DNA of 64,000 nucleotides from GCA-2705995 sp048267965 (GCA_048267965.1 JBLWWK010000003.1:124001-188000), one strand, 5' to 3'. Shown: positions 35,607 to 46,089, counted from the first letter of the stretch. The notes: generated by a model from the sequence alone, not told the origin. Numbers and translations: made by a program.

Positions 35607-35621
35607 TAATTGATTTAAAAT

Positions 35622-35665
35622 TTTGAGTGTTACTTTGATTAAAGCTTCCCTTAGTAACGCTCAAA
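35622..35665 (+). promoter_or_regulatory. Long stem-loop in the rplK leader
   Basis: TTTGAGTGTTACT pairs with AGTAACGCTCAAA (one G-U) around an 18-base loop, 23 bases before the rplK start. Ribosomal protein L1 represses the L11 operon through its leader in other bacteria, so this is a candidate L1 site, but no L1-type internal loop can be proven by eye. Confidence 0.5.
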
Positions 35666-35688
35666 CCCGCGATAAATAAAAACAACAA

Positions 35689-36111
35689 ATGGCTAAAGAA
35701 GTAAGTAAAATCGTAAAGCTTCAAGTTCGTGGTGGTGCAGCCAATCCATCGCCTCCTGTAGGTCCAGCATTAGGTGCTGCGGGGGTTAACATTATGGAGT
35801 TTTGTAAGCAGTTCAACGGTAGAACCCAAGATAAACAAGGGAAAGTACTACCTGTTGTTATTACTGTTTACAGTGACAAGTCTTTCGACTTTGTTATTAA
35901 AACTCCTCCTGTTGCGGTTCAATTAAAAGAAGCAGCAAAGATCAAGTCGGGTGCAGCTGAGCCTAACCGTCAAAAAGTGGCAACGCTTTCTGAAGATCAG
36001 GTTAGAGCGATTGCAGAAGACAAAATGCAAGATCTTAATTGCTTTACAGTTGAATCAGCGATGAGTATGGTAGCTGGTACTGCGAGAAGTATGGGTATTC
36101 ATATTAAATAA
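35689..36111 (+). CDS. rplK: 50S ribosomal protein uL11
   Basis: A 140-residue protein of the GTPase-associated centre. Clear family segments are LQVRGGAANPSPPVGPALGA, VNIMEFCKQFN and the C-terminal rRNA-binding region ending SMVAGTARSMGIHIK. Confidence 0.98.
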   Translation: MAKEVSKIVKLQVRGGAANPSPPVGPALGAAGVNIMEFCKQFNGRTQDKQGKVLPVVITVYSDKSFDFVIKTPPVAVQLKEAAKIKSGAAEPNRQKVATLSEDQVRAIAEDKMQDLNCFTVESAMSMVAGTARSMGIHIK

Positions 36112-36139
36112 GTAGCTAGAAAGCTTAAAAAACTTCAAA

Positions 36140-36841
36140 ATGGCTAGATTAACAAAGAAAAGAAAAGAAGCATTATCTAAAATAGATGCAGATAAGAACT
36201 ATTCACTTGACGAGGCTTCTAGTCTTGTTAAAGAAGTGAGTAGCTTCAACTTTGACGCTTCAGTTGATCTTGCTATACGTCTTGGAGTAGATCCTAGAAA
36301 GGCAAACCAGATGGTAAGAGGAAGTGTAACACTTCCACACGGTTCTGGTAAAGACGTAAAGGTATTGGTTTTATGTACTCCTGATAAAGAATCAGAAGCG
36401 CAAGAAGCTGGTGCTGATATGGTTGGTTTAGATGAATATATCACGAAAATCAAGAATGGTTGGACGGATGTTGACGTTATTATAACCATGCCTTCTGTAA
36501 TGGGTAAAGTTGGTGCTTTAGGTAGAATCTTAGGACCCAGAGGTCTTATGCCAAACCCAAAGACTGGTACCGTTACAATGGACATTGCGAAAGCAGTAAA
36601 AGACGTAAAAGCAGGTAAGATTGATTTTAAGGTGGATAAGTATGGTATTGTGCACGCGTCTGTAGGAAAGGTATCTTTCGATGCAGGTAAGATTAAAGAT
36701 AATGCCAACGAATTGTTACAAACTATAATTAAGTTAAAACCAGCTGCAGCTAAAGGTACTTACGTGAAGAGCATTTCGATGTCAAGCACGATGGGTCCTG
36801 GAATTGCTATTGAGCCTAAATCGGTAGGCGCAGCAGGATAA
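36140..36841 (+). CDS. rplA: 50S ribosomal protein uL1
   Basis: A 233-residue L1-stalk protein and likely translational repressor of rplK-rplA. Signature segments are SVDLAIRLGVDPRKANQMVR, GAEDMVGLDEY-like AGADMVGLDEYITKIKNGW, and GRILGPRGLMPNPKTGTVT. rplJ follows after only 22 bases. Confidence 0.98.
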   Translation: MARLTKKRKEALSKIDADKNYSLDEASSLVKEVSSFNFDASVDLAIRLGVDPRKANQMVRGSVTLPHGSGKDVKVLVLCTPDKESEAQEAGADMVGLDEYITKIKNGWTDVDVIITMPSVMGKVGALGRILGPRGLMPNPKTGTVTMDIAKAVKDVKAGKIDFKVDKYGIVHASVGKVSFDAGKIKDNANELLQTIIKLKPAAAKGTYVKSISMSSTMGPGIAIEPKSVGAAG

Positions 36842-36863
36842 CTGATTATTAAGTAGAAACAAC

Positions 36864-37388
36864 ATGACAAGAGAAGAAAAAAATCAAGCGATTTCTGATC
36901 TTACCAGTACTCTTCAAGAAAATCAGATAATTTATTTAGCTGATATTTCTGAGTTAGACGCTGATACAACTTCGAAATTGAGAAGAATGTGTTTTAAGAA
37001 CAACATCTCTCTTCAAGTTGTAAAAAACACATTGCTTCAAAAGGCAATGGAATCAGTTGAAGACAAAAACTTTGAAGAAGTCTATGGTGTATTGAAAGGC
37101 AACACCTCTTTGATGATTTCTGAAACGGCAAATGCGCCTGCGAAACTGATCAAAGAGTTTAGAAAGAAGGCAGAGAAGCCTATCTTAAAAGCTGCTTACG
37201 TAGAAGAAGCAATTTTTGTTGGTGATGATAAGTTAGAAGCATTATCTAGTCTGAAATCAAAAGAAGAATTGATTGGAGACGTAATTATGTTACTACAATC
37301 TCCAGCGAAGAATGTTATTTCTTCACTACAATCAGGTGGTCAAAAGCTTACTGGTATTTTAAAAGCTCTCGAGGAAAGAGAAGCTTAA
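36864..37388 (+). CDS. rplJ: 50S ribosomal protein uL10
   Basis: A 174-residue base of the L7/L12 stalk. It has the N-terminal rRNA-binding domain (TREEKNQAISDLTSTLQENQ, SKLRRMCFKNNISLQVVKNT) and a C-terminal helix for bL12 dimers. The 22-base spacing after rplA leaves no room for a separate L10 leader of the usual size. Confidence 0.97.
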   Translation: MTREEKNQAISDLTSTLQENQIIYLADISELDADTTSKLRRMCFKNNISLQVVKNTLLQKAMESVEDKNFEEVYGVLKGNTSLMISETANAPAKLIKEFRKKAEKPILKAAYVEEAIFVGDDKLEALSSLKSKEELIGDVIMLLQSPAKNVISSLQSGGQKLTGILKALEEREA

Positions 37389-37432
37389 TTTTATTTTAAT
37401 TTAGTTAATAACGTTTCCAAAACATAGAAAAA

Positions 37433-37810
37433 ATGGCAGATTTGAAAGATTTTGCTGAACAGTTAGTAAACCTTACAGTTAAAGAAGTTAACGAACTAGC
37501 TGAAATCCTTAAAGAAGAATATGGTATCGAGCCAGCAGCTGCTGCTGTAGCTGTAGCTGCAGGTGGTGGTGATGGCGCAGGTGCTGCTGCTGAAGAGAAA
37601 ACAGAATTCAACGTAATTCTTAAAGCAGCCGGTTCTTCTAAATTAGCAGTTGTTAAGCTTGTAAAAGAACTAACTGGTTTAGGTCTTAAAGAAGCTAAAG
37701 AATTAGTTGATGGTGCACCAAAACCAATTAAAGAAGGTGTAGCTAAAGACGAAGCTGAAGCACTTAAGAAGCAACTAGAAGAAGCTGGTGCTGAAGTTGA
37801 GCTTGACTAA
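37433..37810 (+). CDS. rplL: 50S ribosomal protein bL12
   Basis: A 125-residue acidic stalk protein. The N-terminal dimerisation region (LTVKEVNELAEILKEEYG) is joined by an Ala/Gly hinge to the factor-binding domain (FNVILKAAGSSKLAVVKLVK, GLGLKEAKELVDGAPKPIKE). Confidence 0.98.
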   Translation: MADLKDFAEQLVNLTVKEVNELAEILKEEYGIEPAAAAVAVAAGGGDGAGAAAEEKTEFNVILKAAGSSKLAVVKLVKELTGLGLKEAKELVDGAPKPIKEGVAKDEAEALKKQLEEAGAEVELD

Positions 37811-37842
37811 GTTCACACAACTTTAAAGTTTAAAATTACTAA

Positions 37843-37870
37843 GGTTTAAGCCCTGTTTAGGGCTTAAACC
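37843..37870 (+). promoter_or_regulatory. Perfect 12-bp hairpin between rplL and rpoB
   Basis: GGTTTAAGCCCT and AGGGCTTAAACC pair completely around a GTTT loop. It is not followed by a T run. In many bacteria this spacer contains an attenuator and/or RNase III site that lowers rpoBC relative to ribosomal proteins, which is the likely role here. Confidence 0.7.
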
Positions 37871-37918
37871 CTTCTGTGTTTATGGCTGTATATTGTAACA
37901 ACAATCCATTTCAAGTCC

Positions 37919-40900
37919 ATGGCTGATATCAAGGAAAGAATAAATTTTGCCTCTACTAAAAACCAACTAGAATATCCTGATTTCTTGGATATTCAAATAA
38001 AATCGTTTCAAGACTTTTTTCAGCTTGAAACGTCTCCGGATAATCGTAGTAACGAAGGGCTGTTTAAAGTGTTTAGCGAGAATTTTCCAATTACGGATGC
38101 TCGTAACAACTTCGTTCTGGAGTTTTTAGATTATTTCATAGATCCACCAAGATATTCTATCGAAGAAACTATTGAGCGTGGTCTTACCTATAGTGTTCCT
38201 TTAAAAGCGAAGCTAAAACTTTACTGTACAGATCCAGAACACGAAGATTTTGAAACAATTGTACAAGATGTTTATTTAGGTACAATTCCTTATTTAACTC
38301 CAAGAGGATCATTTATTGTAAATGGTGCGGAAAGAGTTATCGTTTCTCAGTTGCACCGTTCTCCAGGTGTATTCTTTGGGCAAAGTTATCATGCCAATGG
38401 TACAAAACTTTACTCAGCAAGAGTAATTCCGTTTAAAGGATCATGGATTGAATTTGCTACTGATATCAATAGCGTTATGTACGCTTACATTGATAGAAAG
38501 AAAAAATTACCTGTAACCACGTTGCTTAGAGCCATTGGTTACGAGAGTGATAAAGATATTTTAGAGATTTTTGACCTTGCTGATGAAGTTAAAGTAACTA
38601 AATCAGGATTAAAGAAATATAAAGGTCGCAAACTAGCAGCTAGAGTATTAAAAACTTGGTTTGAAGATTTCGTGGATGAAGATACAGGAGAAGTGGTATC
38701 TATCGAGCGAAACGAAGTGATTATTGATCGTGAAACCATTATCGAAGATCACCATGTAGAAGAAATCTTAGATTCAGGTACAAAAAATATTCTTCTTCAT
38801 AAAGAAGATATTAACTCAGCTGACTTTACAATTATTTATAATACACTGCAGAAAGATCCCTCGAATTCGGAGATCGAAGCAGTAGAGCATATCTATAGAA
38901 TTTTACGTAATTCTGAGCCACCAGATGAAGAAACGGCAAGAGGAATTATTGATAAATTGTTCTTTTCTGACAAACGTTATGATTTAGGTGAAGTAGGTCG
39001 TTTCCGTATCAACAAGAAATTAGGTCTTGATATTGATATGGATATGCGCGTTCTTACAAAAGAAGATATTATCCAGATTATAAAGTATTTGATTGAGTTA
39101 ATCAATGCAAAAACAGATGTGGATGATATTGATCACTTAAGTAACAGACGTGTTCGTACAGTAGGTGAGCAGTTATATAACCAATTTGGTGTTGGTTTGG
39201 CGCGTATGGCTCGTACCATTCGTGAAAGAATGAATGTTCGTGATAACGAGGTGTTTACTCCAATTGACCTGATCAATGCGAAAACACTTTCTTCTGTAAT
39301 TAATTCATTCTTTGGAACCAATCAGCTATCTCAGTTTATGGATCAAACCAATCCACTATCTGAGGTTACCCACAAAAGACGTTTATCAGCTTTAGGACCT
39401 GGCGGTCTGTCTCGTGAACGTGCTGGTTTTGAGGTTCGAGATGTTCACTACACCCATTATGGTCGTTTGTGTACAATCGAAACTCCTGAGGGTCCGAATA
39501 TTGGTCTGATTTCTTCGCTTTGTGTTTATGCAAAAGTGAATAAGCTAGGGTTTATCGAAACTCCTTATAGAGGTGTATCAGATGGTAAAGTAAATTTCTC
39601 AGAAGAGGGAATTACCTATTTATCGGCCGAAGAAGAGAATGAAATGACCATCGCTCAGGCCAATGCACCTTTAAAAGAAGATGGAAGTTTTGAAAATGAT
39701 AAAGTTAAATCAAGATACGAAGGTGACTTCCCGGTTGTAGAACCAACAGAAGTTACTTTGATGGATGTAGCTCCTAACCAGATTGCGTCTATCGCGGCCT
39801 CATTAATTCCATTTTTGGAGCATGATGATGCTAACCGTGCCTTGATGGGATCTAACATGCAGCGTCAAGCCGTTCCATTATTACGTTCAGAAGCTCCGAT
39901 TGTAGGAACCGGTCTTGAAGGTCGTGTTGCGAGAGATTCAAGAGTTTTGATTAACGCTGAAGGAACCGGAACAGTTACTTACGTTGATGCTAAACAAGTT
40001 AAAATTAGATACCAAAGAACTGAAGACGATGAGTTAATCAGCTTCGATGGTGCTGAAAAGACATACAACCTAATCAAATTTGCGAAGACCAACCAAGGTA
40101 CTTCTATTAACTTGAAGCCAATTGTACGTGTAGGGGATACCGTTCAAAAAGGCCAAGTTCTTTGTGAAGGTTATGCAACTCAAGGTGGTGAACTAGCGTT
40201 AGGACGAAACTTGAAAGTAGCGTTCATGCCGTGGAAAGGATACAACTTTGAGGATGCAATCGTAATTTCTGAAAACGTTGTAAGAGATGATATTTATACA
40301 TCTATTCACGTAGAAGAATTTACACTAGAAGTTCGCGATACTAAACGTGGTTTAGAAGAGCTTACTGCGGATATCCCGAATGTTTCAGAAGAAGCAACGC
40401 GTAACTTAGATGAAAACGGTTTAGTGCGTGTAGGAACCGAAATTTCTGAAGGAGATATCTTAGTAGGTAAAATTACTCCTAAAGGAGAAACGGATCCTAC
40501 CCCTGAAGAAAAACTATTAAGAGCCATTTTTGGGGACAAAGCGGGCGATGTAAAAGATGCATCGTTGAAAGCGCCCCCATCTATGAAAGGTGTAGTAATC
40601 GGTAAAAAACTGTTTTCAAGAGCTATTAAAGACAGACGTCAGAAGGCTCAAGAAAAAGAGATTCTAGAGAAATTTGAAGATGAGCACAGACAAACATTGG
40701 CTGAGCTAAAAGAACAACTTGTCGAAAAACTTTTCCAATTAGTAAACGGAAGAACTTCACAAGGAGTTTACAACAACTTCAAAGAAGAGATCATTAAAAA
40801 AGGCACCAAGTTTACTCAGAAGTTGTTAATGAGCATTGATTATGCGGAAATTAACTCTTCAAACTGGACAACAGATGAAGACAAGAATGAGTTAATTAAA

Positions 40901-41725
40901 CGTTTGTTTGTTAACTATAACATTAAGGTAAACGATTCTGTTGGTGTTCTTAAGCGTAAAAAATTCCAAGTTTCTGTAGGGGATGAATTACCAGCAGGTA
41001 TTGTTCAACTAGCGAAAGTTTATGTAGCTAAGAAGCGCAAACTAAAAGTAGGTGACAAGATGGCGGGTCGTCACGGTAACAAAGGAATCGTTGCAAAAAT
41101 TGTTCGCCAAGAGGATATGCCTTTCCTTGAGGACGGAACTCCGGTAGACATAGTGCTTAACCCATTGGGGGTACCTTCTCGTATGAACCTTGGACAGATT
41201 TATGAAACTGTATTAGGTTGGGCAGGTAAAGAGCTCGGTGTGAATTTCGCAACTCCAATTTTCGATGGTGCTTCGGTACAAGAAATTGATGATTGGGTTA
41301 AGAAAGCGGGTATTCCAGAATTAGGAAGAACAAGATTATTTGATGGTGGTACGGGTGAGCGTTTTGATCAACCAGCAACTGTAGGTATTATCTATATGTT
41401 GAAACTACATCACTTAATTGATGACAAAATGCACGCTCGTTCTATTGGTCCTTACTCTTTAATTACTCAGCAACCACTTGGTGGTAAAGCACAGTTTGGG
41501 GGTCAGAGATTTGGGGAAATGGAAGTTTGGGCGCTTGAAGCATTTGGAGCATCTAACATCTTGAGAGAAATTTTGACCGTTAAATCAGATGATGTAATCG
41601 GTAGAGCAAAAGCTTATGAAGCTATTGTGAAGGGAGAACCATTACCAGAACCAGGAATTCCTGAGTCGTTTAACGTTCTCTTACATGAAATGAGAGGTCT
41701 TGGACTTAATATTTCATTAGACTAA
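37919..41725 (+). CDS. rpoB: DNA-directed RNA polymerase subunit beta
   Basis: 1268 residues. The rifampicin-binding region LSQFMDQTNPLSEVTHKRRL then LSALGPGGLSRERAGFEVRD is intact, with the Gln, Asp, His and Ser positions usually changed in resistance all wild type. C-terminal segments LKVGDKMAGRHGNKGIVAKI and KAQFGGQRFGEMEVWALEAF bind the active site and beta-prime. It is shorter than the E. coli subunit (1342) and lacks some lineage inserts. rpoC follows after 44 bases. Confidence 0.98.
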   Translation: MADIKERINFASTKNQLEYPDFLDIQIKSFQDFFQLETSPDNRSNEGLFKVFSENFPITDARNNFVLEFLDYFIDPPRYSIEETIERGLTYSVPLKAKLKLYCTDPEHEDFETIVQDVYLGTIPYLTPRGSFIVNGAERVIVSQLHRSPGVFFGQSYHANGTKLYSARVIPFKGSWIEFATDINSVMYAYIDRKKKLPVTTLLRAIGYESDKDILEIFDLADEVKVTKSGLKKYKGRKLAARVLKTWFEDFVDEDTGEVVSIERNEVIIDRETIIEDHHVEEILDSGTKNILLHKEDINSADFTIIYNTLQKDPSNSEIEAVEHIYRILRNSEPPDEETARGIIDKLFFSDKRYDLGEVGRFRINKKLGLDIDMDMRVLTKEDIIQIIKYLIELINAKTDVDDIDHLSNRRVRTVGEQLYNQFGVGLARMARTIRERMNVRDNEVFTPIDLINAKTLSSVINSFFGTNQLSQFMDQTNPLSEVTHKRRLSALGPGGLSRERAGFEVRDVHYTHYGRLCTIETPEGPNIGLISSLCVYAKVNKLGFIETPYRGVSDGKVNFSEEGITYLSAEEENEMTIAQANAPLKEDGSFENDKVKSRYEGDFPVVEPTEVTLMDVAPNQIASIAASLIPFLEHDDANRALMGSNMQRQAVPLLRSEAPIVGTGLEGRVARDSRVLINAEGTGTVTYVDAKQVKIRYQRTEDDELISFDGAEKTYNLIKFAKTNQGTSINLKPIVRVGDTVQKGQVLCEGYATQGGELALGRNLKVAFMPWKGYNFEDAIVISENVVRDDIYTSIHVEEFTLEVRDTKRGLEELTADIPNVSEEATRNLDENGLVRVGTEISEGDILVGKITPKGETDPTPEEKLLRAIFGDKAGDVKDASLKAPPSMKGVVIGKKLFSRAIKDRRQKAQEKEILEKFEDEHRQTLAELKEQLVEKLFQLVNGRTSQGVYNNFKEEIIKKGTKFTQKLLMSIDYAEINSSNWTTDEDKNELIKRLFVNYNIKVNDSVGVLKRKKFQVSVGDELPAGIVQLAKVYVAKKRKLKVGDKMAGRHGNKGIVAKIVRQEDMPFLEDGTPVDIVLNPLGVPSRMNLGQIYETVLGWAGKELGVNFATPIFDGASVQEIDDWVKKAGIPELGRTRLFDGGTGERFDQPATVGIIYMLKLHHLIDDKMHARSIGPYSLITQQPLGGKAQFGGQRFGEMEVWALEAFGASNILREILTVKSDDVIGRAKAYEAIVKGEPLPEPGIPESFNVLLHEMRGLGLNISLD

Positions 41726-41769
41726 TTAATTTCTCTTTAGTTTTTTAAGAATTAAACATCCATTAAGAT

Positions 41770-44700
41770 ATGGCGCTTAGAAAAGATAATAAGGCAAAAA
41801 GTAACTTCAATAAAATCACGATCTCTCTGGCTTCGCCAGAGATGATCTTAGATCGCTCTAGCGGTGAGGTTACTAAGCCTGAAACCATCAATTACCGTAC
41901 ATATAAACCAGAACGAGATGGCTTATTCTGTGAGCGAATTTTCGGTCCGGTAAAAGATTACGAATGTGCTTGTGGAAAATACAAACGTATTCGCTACAAG
42001 GGAATTGTTTGTGATCGATGTGGTGTTGAAGTAACAGAGAAAAAAGTGCGTAGAGAACGTATGGGGCACATTGCTCTTGTTGTTCCAGTTGCGCACATCT
42101 GGTACTTTAAATCATTACCTAATAAAATTGGTTACCTATTAGGTTTACCCTCAAAGAAATTGGATTCGATTATCTACTATGAAAGATATGTCGTTATTCA
42201 AGCTGGTGAAGCTACTAAACCTGATGGCGAACCTTTAGAATACCTAGAATTCTTAACGGAAGAAGAATATCTAGATATTTTAGATACTCTTCCAAAGGAA
42301 AATCAATATTTAGATGACTCTGATCCGAATAAATTCATCGCTAAGATGGGAGCAGAAGCTCTACACGGATTGTTATCTAGATTACAATTAGATCAGCTAT
42401 CTTACGATTTACGTCATAAAGCGAACACTGAGACTTCTCAGCAACGTAAAAATGAAGCATTAAAGAGACTTCAAGTAGTTGAAGCTTTCAGAGGTGCAAA
42501 CGAAAGAATCGTGAACCGTCCTGAGTGGATGGTTGTAAAGGTAATTCCGGTTATTCCACCAGAATTACGTCCATTGGTGCCGTTAGATGGTGGTCGTTTT
42601 GCAACATCTGATTTGAATGATCTTTATAGACGAGTTATTATTCGTAACAATCGTTTAAAGAGATTATTAGAAATTAAGGCTCCAGAGGTAATCTTGCGTA
42701 ACGAGAAGCGTATGCTTCAAGAGGCGGTAGATTCATTATTCGATAACTCACGTAAGTCAAGTGCAGTTAAAACAGAATCAAACCGAGCATTAAAATCATT
42801 ATCAGATTCTTTAAAAGGTAAGCAAGGTCGATTTAGACAAAACCTTTTGGGTAAACGTGTGGATTACTCAGCGCGTTCTGTAATCGTGGTAGGACCCGAT
42901 TTGAAAATGCATGAGTGTGGTTTACCAAAGAATATGGCCGCTGAACTTTACAAGCCTTTCATTATCAGGAAACTGATTGAAAGAGGTATTGTGAAAACAG
43001 TTAAGTCAGCTAAGAAAATTGTTGATAGAAAAGAGCCTGTAGTTTGGGATATCCTTGAAAATGTATTGAAAGGTCATCCGGTACTCCTTAACCGTGCTCC
43101 AACACTACACAGATTAGGTATTCAAGCATTCCAACCGAAATTAGTTGAAGGTAAAGCAATTCAACTGCATCCATTAGCATGTACTGCATTTAACGCGGAT
43201 TTCGATGGTGATCAGATGGCAGTTCACTTACCATTAGGTAATGCGGCTATTCTTGAAGCACAATTGTTAATGTTAGGTTCTCACAATATTTTGAACCCAG
43301 CTAACGGTGCTCCAATTACGGTTCCTTCTCAGGATATGGTTTTAGGTCTGTATTACATGACTAAGCCAAGAGTTACTGATGAATCCAGAACTATGATTGG
43401 CCAAGGAATGGTATTCTATTCTGCTGAAGAAGTAATTATTGCTTACAACGAGCGTAAATTAGAAATGCACTCAACCATCAAGTGTAGAGTGAAAGTTCTA
43501 GAAGACGGTGAGTTGAAATATAAGATCATTGATACAACTTGTGGTAGAGTACTTTTCAACGAAGTAGTTCCAGAAGAAGTAGGCTTCATTAATGAGTTGC
43601 TAACGAAAAAATCGTTAAGAACTATTATTAGTGAGATTCTTAAGAAAATGGGAGTCGCAAGAACTTCTCAGTTCTTAGATGATATCAAAGACTTAGGTTA
43701 TTATAACTCGTTTAAAGGTGGTCTTTCTTTTAACATTGGAGACGTTATTATTCCAGAAGAGAAAGAAACATTGATAGAAGCTGCTGTTGGTGAAGTAGAT
43801 GAGATCTTGAATAACTACAACATGGGTCTTATCACCAATAATGAGCGTTACAACCAGATTATTGACGTTTGGACACATACCAACTCGAAGTTGACCAACA
43901 CATTGATGAATCGTTTGAAAAACGATAATCAAGGGTTTAACTCAATTTATATGATGTTTGACTCTGGAGCTCGTGGTTCGAAAGAACAGATTCGTCAGTT
44001 GTCAGGTATGCGTGGTTTGATGGCCAAGCCTAAGAAGTCAGGCTCACAAGGTGGAGAAATTATTGAGAACCCAATTCTTTCAAACTTTAAAGAAGGTCTG
44101 TCTATTCTCGAGTATTTCATCTCTACTCACGGTGCACGTAAGGGTCTTGCAGATACCGCTCTTAAAACAGCGGATGCGGGTTACTTAACACGTAGATTAG
44201 TAGATGTAGCCCAAGATGTGGTTATTACAGAAAAAGATTGCGGTACTCTTCGTGGACTTGTGGCTACGCCATTAAGAAAGAATGAAGAAATCGTAGAATC
44301 ATTATACGACCGAATTCTTGGTAGATCTTCAGTTAACGATGTTCATCACCCTGAAACAAACGACTTAATTGTTGAAGCAGGTGGTTACATAACTGAAGCA
44401 ATTGCCAAAAGGGTAGAAGATGCTGGTATTGAAGAAGTAGAAATTCGCTCAGTACTTACTTGTGAAACTGTTCGTGGAGTTTGTGCTACTTGTTACGGTA
44501 GAAACTTAGCAACAGGAGGAGATGTTCAAGAAGGTGAATCAGTTGGTGTGATTGCAGCTCAATCGATTGGTGAACCTGGAACACAGCTTACACTTCGTAC
44601 ATTCCACGTTGGGGGTACGGCATCTAACATCGCTTCTGAATCTAAGATTGAAGCGAAAACAGATGGTAAATTAGAATTTGACGAATTAAGAGTAGTAGAA

Positions 44701-46071
44701 CGTGAAAACGACTTAGGCGAAAAAGTTGACGTTGTGATTAGCCGTTCTGCAGAAATGAGAATTCTTGATAAAGACGGTAATATTGCCAATACCAACAACA
44801 TTCCTTACGGTTCTGAACTTGTTAAGAAGCAAGGTGATAGCGTTAAGAAAGGAGAGCTAATTTGTAGCTGGGATCCTTACAACGCGGTTATTCTTTCAGA
44901 AGCAAAAGGTCGTGTAGTATTCGAAAATATTATTGAAGGGGTAACTTTCCGTGAAGAATCTGATGAACAAACAGGTTTCCGTGAGAAAGTAATTATCGAA
45001 CGAAGAGATAAGAGAAAGAACCCAACTATTAAGATTTTTGATAAAGATAATGCCGAACTTAAATCTTACAGTATTCCAGTAGGAGCACATATCATCGTTG
45101 ATGAAGACGAAGAGATTAAAGTTGGTAAAATTCTTTCTAAGATTCCAAGAAACGCTGGTAAAACAGGTGATATTACCGGGGGTCTTCCAAGGGTAACTGA
45201 GCTTTTCGAAGCAAGAAACCCATCGAACCCTGCAGTGGTATCTGAAATTGATGGTATTGTTTCTTTCGGGAAGATTAAACGTGGTAATCAAGAGATTATA
45301 ATCGAATCGAGAACGGGAGATATTAAGAAGTACCTTGTTTCACTTTCTAAGCACATTCTTGTACAAGAGAATGACTTCGTAAGAGCTGGGCAACCACTTT
45401 CTGATGGAGCTACCACTCCTTCAGATATCTTATCTATCATGGGACCAACAGCGGTTCAAGAGTATATCGTAAACGAAATACAAGAGGTTTACCGTCTACA
45501 AGGGGTAAAAATCAACGATAAGCATTTCGAAACGATTGTTCGCCAGATGATGCGTAAGGTAGATATCTTGGATCCGGGAGATACTAAATTCTTAGAGAAG
45601 CAATTGGTGAATCGCCATGAGTTTGCTCAAGAAAATGATTGGATTTACGATAAAAAGGTTATCGAAGATGCTGGAGATTCTGAAGAATACAAAGCTGGAC
45701 AGATCGTAACAGCTAGAAAACTTCGTGATGAAAACAGTCGTTTGAAAAGAAAAGATATGAAGCAAATTGTTGCTCGTGAAGCGGTTCCTGCTACGGCAAA
45801 ACCGGTACTTCAGGGTATTACAAGAGCATCACTTCAAACAGATAGCTTTATCTCAGCTGCATCGTTCCAGGAAACAACTAAAGTCTTAAACGAAGCCGCA
45901 GTTAACGGTAAAGAAGACTCGTTGTTAGGATTGAAGGAAAACGTAATTGTTGGTCATTTAATTCCTGCAGGTACAGGTTTAAGAGCCTACAGAGATTTAA
46001 TTGTAGGATCACAAGACGATTACGAAAGACTTTCAAAGAAATCTGTAAAAGGATCAGCTGTAAAGTCGTAA
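41770..46071 (+). CDS. rpoC: DNA-directed RNA polymerase subunit beta-prime
   Basis: 1433 residues. The N-terminal zinc cluster lies at about 65-88 (CACGKYKRIRYKGIVCDRCG). The catalytic NADFDGD motif lies at about 473-479 in FNADFDGDQMAVHLP. The bridge helix and trigger loop regions are recognisable (GARKGLADTALKTADAGYLT), and a second zinc cluster lies at about 898-910 (CETVRGVCATCYGRN). The gene ends in a strong terminator that closes the operon. Confidence 0.98.
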   Translation: MALRKDNKAKSNFNKITISLASPEMILDRSSGEVTKPETINYRTYKPERDGLFCERIFGPVKDYECACGKYKRIRYKGIVCDRCGVEVTEKKVRRERMGHIALVVPVAHIWYFKSLPNKIGYLLGLPSKKLDSIIYYERYVVIQAGEATKPDGEPLEYLEFLTEEEYLDILDTLPKENQYLDDSDPNKFIAKMGAEALHGLLSRLQLDQLSYDLRHKANTETSQQRKNEALKRLQVVEAFRGANERIVNRPEWMVVKVIPVIPPELRPLVPLDGGRFATSDLNDLYRRVIIRNNRLKRLLEIKAPEVILRNEKRMLQEAVDSLFDNSRKSSAVKTESNRALKSLSDSLKGKQGRFRQNLLGKRVDYSARSVIVVGPDLKMHECGLPKNMAAELYKPFIIRKLIERGIVKTVKSAKKIVDRKEPVVWDILENVLKGHPVLLNRAPTLHRLGIQAFQPKLVEGKAIQLHPLACTAFNADFDGDQMAVHLPLGNAAILEAQLLMLGSHNILNPANGAPITVPSQDMVLGLYYMTKPRVTDESRTMIGQGMVFYSAEEVIIAYNERKLEMHSTIKCRVKVLEDGELKYKIIDTTCGRVLFNEVVPEEVGFINELLTKKSLRTIISEILKKMGVARTSQFLDDIKDLGYYNSFKGGLSFNIGDVIIPEEKETLIEAAVGEVDEILNNYNMGLITNNERYNQIIDVWTHTNSKLTNTLMNRLKNDNQGFNSIYMMFDSGARGSKEQIRQLSGMRGLMAKPKKSGSQGGEIIENPILSNFKEGLSILEYFISTHGARKGLADTALKTADAGYLTRRLVDVAQDVVITEKDCGTLRGLVATPLRKNEEIVESLYDRILGRSSVNDVHHPETNDLIVEAGGYITEAIAKRVEDAGIEEVEIRSVLTCETVRGVCATCYGRNLATGGDVQEGESVGVIAAQSIGEPGTQLTLRTFHVGGTASNIASESKIEAKTDGKLEFDELRVVERENDLGEKVDVVISRSAEMRILDKDGNIANTNNIPYGSELVKKQGDSVKKGELICSWDPYNAVILSEAKGRVVFENIIEGVTFREESDEQTGFREKVIIERRDKRKNPTIKIFDKDNAELKSYSIPVGAHIIVDEDEEIKVGKILSKIPRNAGKTGDITGGLPRVTELFEARNPSNPAVVSEIDGIVSFGKIKRGNQEIIIESRTGDIKKYLVSLSKHILVQENDFVRAGQPLSDGATTPSDILSIMGPTAVQEYIVNEIQEVYRLQGVKINDKHFETIVRQMMRKVDILDPGDTKFLEKQLVNRHEFAQENDWIYDKKVIEDAGDSEEYKAGQIVTARKLRDENSRLKRKDMKQIVAREAVPATAKPVLQGITRASLQTDSFISAASFQETTKVLNEAAVNGKEDSLLGLKENVIVGHLIPAGTGLRAYRDLIVGSQDDYERLSKKSVKGSAVKS

Positions 46072-46089
46072 TTTATTCGAATAATTTTG

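Noticed and set aside
39301..39500. Possible rifampicin-resistance change in rpoB
   Set aside because: The main resistance positions (Gln, Asp, His and Ser of the cluster) read as wild type.
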